A stretch of DNA of 64,000 bases from Chrysogorgia sp. JL179-B06 (lineage: Eukaryota > Cnidaria > Anthozoa > Scleralcyonacea > Chrysogorgiidae). Below, one piece after another: positions 60,057 to 64,000 of this stretch (the stretch's first letter is position 1; every line of letters starts with the position of its first letter). The stretch covers positions 786,501 through 850,500 of the forward strand of contig JAYKKM010000173.1 in NCBI GenBank assembly GCA_035772405.1, written 5' to 3'. The notes under the pieces were generated by a model. It did no database searches. It saw nothing but the letters and a program-made list of their open reading frames with translations, and was not told the origin of the DNA. Made by a program: the position numbers and the translations under genes.

Positions 60057-62107
60057 GATACCGACAGATACCGACAGATACCGACAGATACCGACAGAGA
60101 CCGACAGAGACCGACAGAGACCGACAGATACCGACAGATACCGACAGATACCGACAGATACCGACAGATACCGACAGATACCGACAGATACCGACAGATA
60201 CCGACAGAGACCGACAGAGACCGACAGAGACCGACAGAGACCGACAGAGACCGACAGATACCGACAGATACCGACAGATACCGACAGAGACCGACAGAGA
60301 CCGACAGATACCGACAGAGACCGACAGATACCGACAGATACCGACAGATACCGACAGATACATACAGAGACCGACAGAGACCGACAGAGACCGACAGAGA
60401 CCGACAGATACCGACAGATACCGACAGATACCGACAGATACCGACAGATACCGACAGATACCGACAGATACCGACAGAGACCGACATAGACCGACATAGA
60501 CCGACAGATACCGACAGAGACCGACAGAGACCGACAGAGACCGACAGAGACCGACAGAGACCGACAGAGACCGACAGATACCGACAGATACCGACAGATA
60601 CCGACAGAGACCGACAGATACCGACAGATACCGACAGAGACCGACAGAGACCGACAGAGACCGACAGAGACCGACAGAGACCGACAGATACCGACAGATA
60701 CCGACAGATACCGACAGATACCGACAGATACCGACAGATACCGACAGAGACCAACAGAGACCGACAGATACCGACAGATACCGACAGAGACCGACAGAGA
60801 CCGACAGAGACCGACAGATACCGACAGATACCGACAGAGACCGACAGAGACCGACAGATACCGACAGATACCGACAGAGACCGACAGAGACCGACAGAGA
60901 CCGACAGAGACCGACAGAGACCGACAGAGACCGACAGAGACCGACAGAGACCGACAGATACAGACAGATACAGAGACCGACAGAGACCGACAGAGACCGA
61001 CAGATACCGACAGATACCGACAGATACCGACAGAGACCGACAGAGACCGACAGATACCGACAGATACCGACAGATACCGACAGAGACCGACAGAGACCGA
61101 CAGATACCGACAGATACCGACAGAGACCGACAGAGACCGACAGAGACCGACAGAGACCGACAGAGACCGACAGAGACCGACAGAGACCGACAGAGACCGA
61201 CAGAGACCGACAGAGACCGACAGATACCGACAGATACCGACAGAGACCGACAGAGACCGACAGAGACCGACAGATACCGACAGATACCGACAGAGACCGA
61301 CAGAGACCGACAGAGACCGACAGATACCGACAGATACCGACAGAGACCGACAGATACCGACAGAGACCGACAGAGACCGACAGAGACCGACAGAGACCGA
61401 CAGAGACCGACAGATACAGACAGATACAGAGACCGACAGAGACCGACAGAGACCGACAGATACCGACAGATACCGACAGATACCGACAGAGACCGACAGA
61501 GACCGACAGATACCGACAGAGACCGACAGATACCGACAGAGACCGACAGAGACCGACAGATACCGACAGATACCGACAGAGACCGACAGAGACCGACAGA
61601 TACCGACAGAGACCGACAGAGACCGACAGAGACCGACAGAGACCGACAGAGACCGACAGATACCGACAGATACCGACAGATACCGACAGATACCGACAGA
61701 GACCGACAGATACCGACAGAGACCGACAGAGACCGACAGAGACCGACAGAGACCGACAGAGACCGACAGAGACCGACAGAGACCGACAGAGACCGACAGA
61801 GACCGACAGAGACCGACAGAGACCGACAGAGACCGACAGAGACCGACAGAGACCGACAGATACCGACAGATACCGACAGATACCGACAGAGACCGATAGA
61901 GACCGACAGAGACCGACAGAGACCGACAGAGACCGACAGATACAGAGACCGACAGAGACCGACAGATACCGACAGATACCGACAGATACCGACAGAGACC
62001 GACAGAGACCGACAGATACCGACAGAGACCAACAGAGACCGACAGATACCGACAGATACCGACAGAGACCGACAGAGACCGACAGATACCGACAGATACC
62101 GACAGAT
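60057..62107. repeat. Decamer array 9 (2.05 kb)
   Basis: Begins like array 8 but one B decamer shorter before the atacatacagag marker. Then catagaccga twice, caacagagac, and three spaced atacagagac-type markers (60961, 61419, 61940) that suggest an internal higher-order repeat. Confidence 0.96.
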
Positions 62108-62833
62108 ACTATTGTGAAGCAATTCTTACGTTTTGGTGGCTTAAAATTTAAACCATATTTGCCACATTTGATTTGAATTAAGTAATACAACTACTGTATA
62201 TAGATTGGTTTCGTAATTTTAAGGGTGAGGCTTTATGTAAAGAATGTTTCTTTGACGTATTTGAAAGTGAAATTCACGAGACGATAGTCCACAACAAGCT
62301 TTTCAAAAAAGGAGAAGTGGTCGCCATTGGAGCATCAGGGGGGAAAGGTATGAATGTATGATAATAATTTCTCCTTGTCATTTGCCAAAGGCATAACAAT
62401 ACATGTGCAGACACTTTATGTAAGCATTAGTCTTATGTCTGCAATTACCAACAAAGGTTGGAGATAACTTAACTGTTTACAAAACAAAAAGTAATTAATT
62501 TGTGTGGACGAAGGTGAAATAGTTTCACGCTACTCTGGCTTTAAAAAGCTTTTTGAATGTAACTTTAAAAGTTACTGTCCATGACCCAACGTTTTGACAC
62601 TCCAATCTAGTGTCTTCATCAGGGGTGATCGTTGTAAAGTTAGGATCCCTATTTATACCCTCATAGAACCGATGATGACGTTATCTATTAACAGGATGCA
62701 AATAAGCCTCTGATAATAAACCACCGTCATCGCAATAAAGACACTAGACTGGAGTGTTGAAACATTGGGTCATGGACAGTAACTTTTAAGTTACATTCAA
62801 AAACTTTTTAAAGCCTTTTAAAACTTTTTAAAG
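62108..62833 (+). repeat. CTU1 exon 2 segment, copy U8 (long form)
   Basis: Exon 2 copy at 62224-62347; ends aaactttttaaag. Shares gcataacaatac with U9 instead of gcataacgatac. Confidence 0.93.
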
Positions 62834-63601
62834 ATACCGACAGATACCGACAGATACCGACAGATACCGACAGATACCGACAGATACCGACAGAGACCGA
62901 CAGAGACCGACAGAGACCGACAGAGACCGACAGAGACCGACAGAGACCGACAGAGACCGACAGAGACCGACAGAGACCGACAGAGACCGACAGATACCGA
63001 CAGAGACCGACAGAGACCGACAGAGACCGACAGAGACCGACAGAGACCGACAGATACCGACAGAGACCGACAGATACCGACAGATACCGACAGAGACCGA
63101 CAGAGACCGACAGATACCGACAGAGACCGACAGAGACCGACAGATACCGACAGATACCGACAGAGACCGACAGAGACCGACAGATACATACAGAGACCGA
63201 CAGAGACCGACAGATACCGACAGATACCGACAGATACCGACAGATACCGACAGATACCGACAGAGACCGACATAGACCGACAGAGACCGACAGATACCGA
63301 CAGAGACCGACAGAGACCGACAGAGACCGACAGAGACCGACAGAGACCGACAGAGACCGACAGATACCGACAGATACCGACAGAGACCGACAGAGACCGA
63401 CAGAGACCGACAGATACAGAGACCGACAGAGACCGACAGATACCGACAGATACCGACAGATACCGACAGAGACCGACAGAGACCGACAGATACCGACAGA
63501 TACCGACAGAGACCAACAGAGACCGACAGATACCGACAGATACCGACAGAGACCGACAGAGACCGACAGAGACCGACAGATACCGACAGATACCGACAGA
63601 T
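62834..63601. repeat. Decamer array 10 (0.77 kb)
   Basis: A and B decamers with atacatacagag, catagaccga, atacagagac and caacagagac markers, a rearranged subset of those in arrays 8 and 9. Confidence 0.96.
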
Positions 63602-64000
63602 ACTATTGTGAAGCAATTCTTACGTTTTGGTGGCTTAAAATTTAAACCATATTTGCCACATTTGATTTGAATTAAGTAATACAACTACTGTATATAGATT
63701 GGTTTCGTAATTTTAAGGGTGAGGCTTTATGTAAAGAATGTTTCTTTGACGTATTTGAAAGTGAAATTCACGAGACGATAGTCCACAACAAGCTTTTCAA
63801 AAAAGGAGAAGTGGTCGCCATTGGAGCATCAGGGGGGAAAGGTATGAATGTATGATAATAATTTCTCCTTGTCATTTGCCAAAGGCATAACAATACATGT
63901 GCAGACACTTTATGTAAGCATTAGTCTTATGTCTGCAATTACCAACAAAGGTTGGAGATAACTTAACTGTTTACAAAACAAAAAGTAATTAATTTGTGTG
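63602..64000 (+). repeat. CTU1 exon 2 segment, copy U9 (cut by window end)
   Basis: Exon 2 copy at 63718-63841, then intron text to the end of the window. The amplification therefore continues beyond 64000. Confidence 0.92.

Noticed and set aside
49249..63684. ORFs of up to 744 codons (ICRYLSVSVG repeats) in the later arrays
   Set aside because: Same artefact. The shared N-terminal text comes from antisense of the CTU1 exon 2 segment and is not a protein domain.
33044..64000. CRISPR-like arrays
   Set aside because: The repeats are contiguous decamers without unique spacers, in a eukaryotic context with no cas genes.

Overview
The window reads as animal nuclear DNA, most likely from a cnidarian such as a stony coral or sea anemone. 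The animal assignment rests on spliced metazoan genes with GT-AG introns. The cnidarian assignment is inferred from the style of the repeats: many short foldback elements, CR1/Jockey-type LINE fragments, a Penelope-like fragment, and 5S- and tRNA-derived SINE remnants. No bacterial operons, CRISPR arrays or rRNA operons were seen.

Region 1 (1-28 kb) is ordinary host sequence. Eleven 3' exons of ANAPC2 (cullin-like subunit of the anaphase-promoting complex) lie on + between 353 and 15616; the 5' part is outside the window. All exon phases fit, including a 40-nt exon. A 60-codon SMIM30-like gene follows at 17167. A three-exon FAM162-like mitochondrial membrane protein gene lies on - (23425-26551), and a weakly identified exon lies at 21847. 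Introns and spacers are filled with foldback/MITE-type elements and 5'-truncated retroelements.

Region 2 (about 28.6-33.04 kb) is different: very AT-rich, intronless and packed with about a dozen short ORFs on both strands. Most have a TATA box about 20-60 bp upstream of the ATG, and genes are arranged as divergent and convergent pairs. Three small paralogous families are visible. The layout looks like DNA-virus sequence integrated in the host chromosome, but no hallmark gene (capsid, polymerase, packaging ATPase, integrase) is present, so the family cannot be named. This is the best candidate for an undescribed system. Its last gene is cut after about 14 codons by a decamer array.

Region 3 (33-64 kb) consists of blocks joined through tandem arrays of GACAG-type repeats (decamer ATACCGACAG and variants, and GACA or GAGAGACA microsatellites). 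The blocks are CTU1 exons 1-6 (tRNA wobble-uridine thiolation enzyme), a second copy of CTU1 exon 6 with its downstream exon, truncated CR1-like LINEs whose 3' tails are GACA-type microsatellites, and then eight further copies of the CTU1 exon 2 segment (nine with the original), separated by decamer arrays of 0.36-2.1 kb. The arrays share the same order of decamer variants, so array and unit were copied together. Either the locus really amplified through these arrays or the assembly is mis-joined through them; read-level evidence is needed. The very long ORFs inside the arrays follow from a 10-bp period without stop codons and are not genes.
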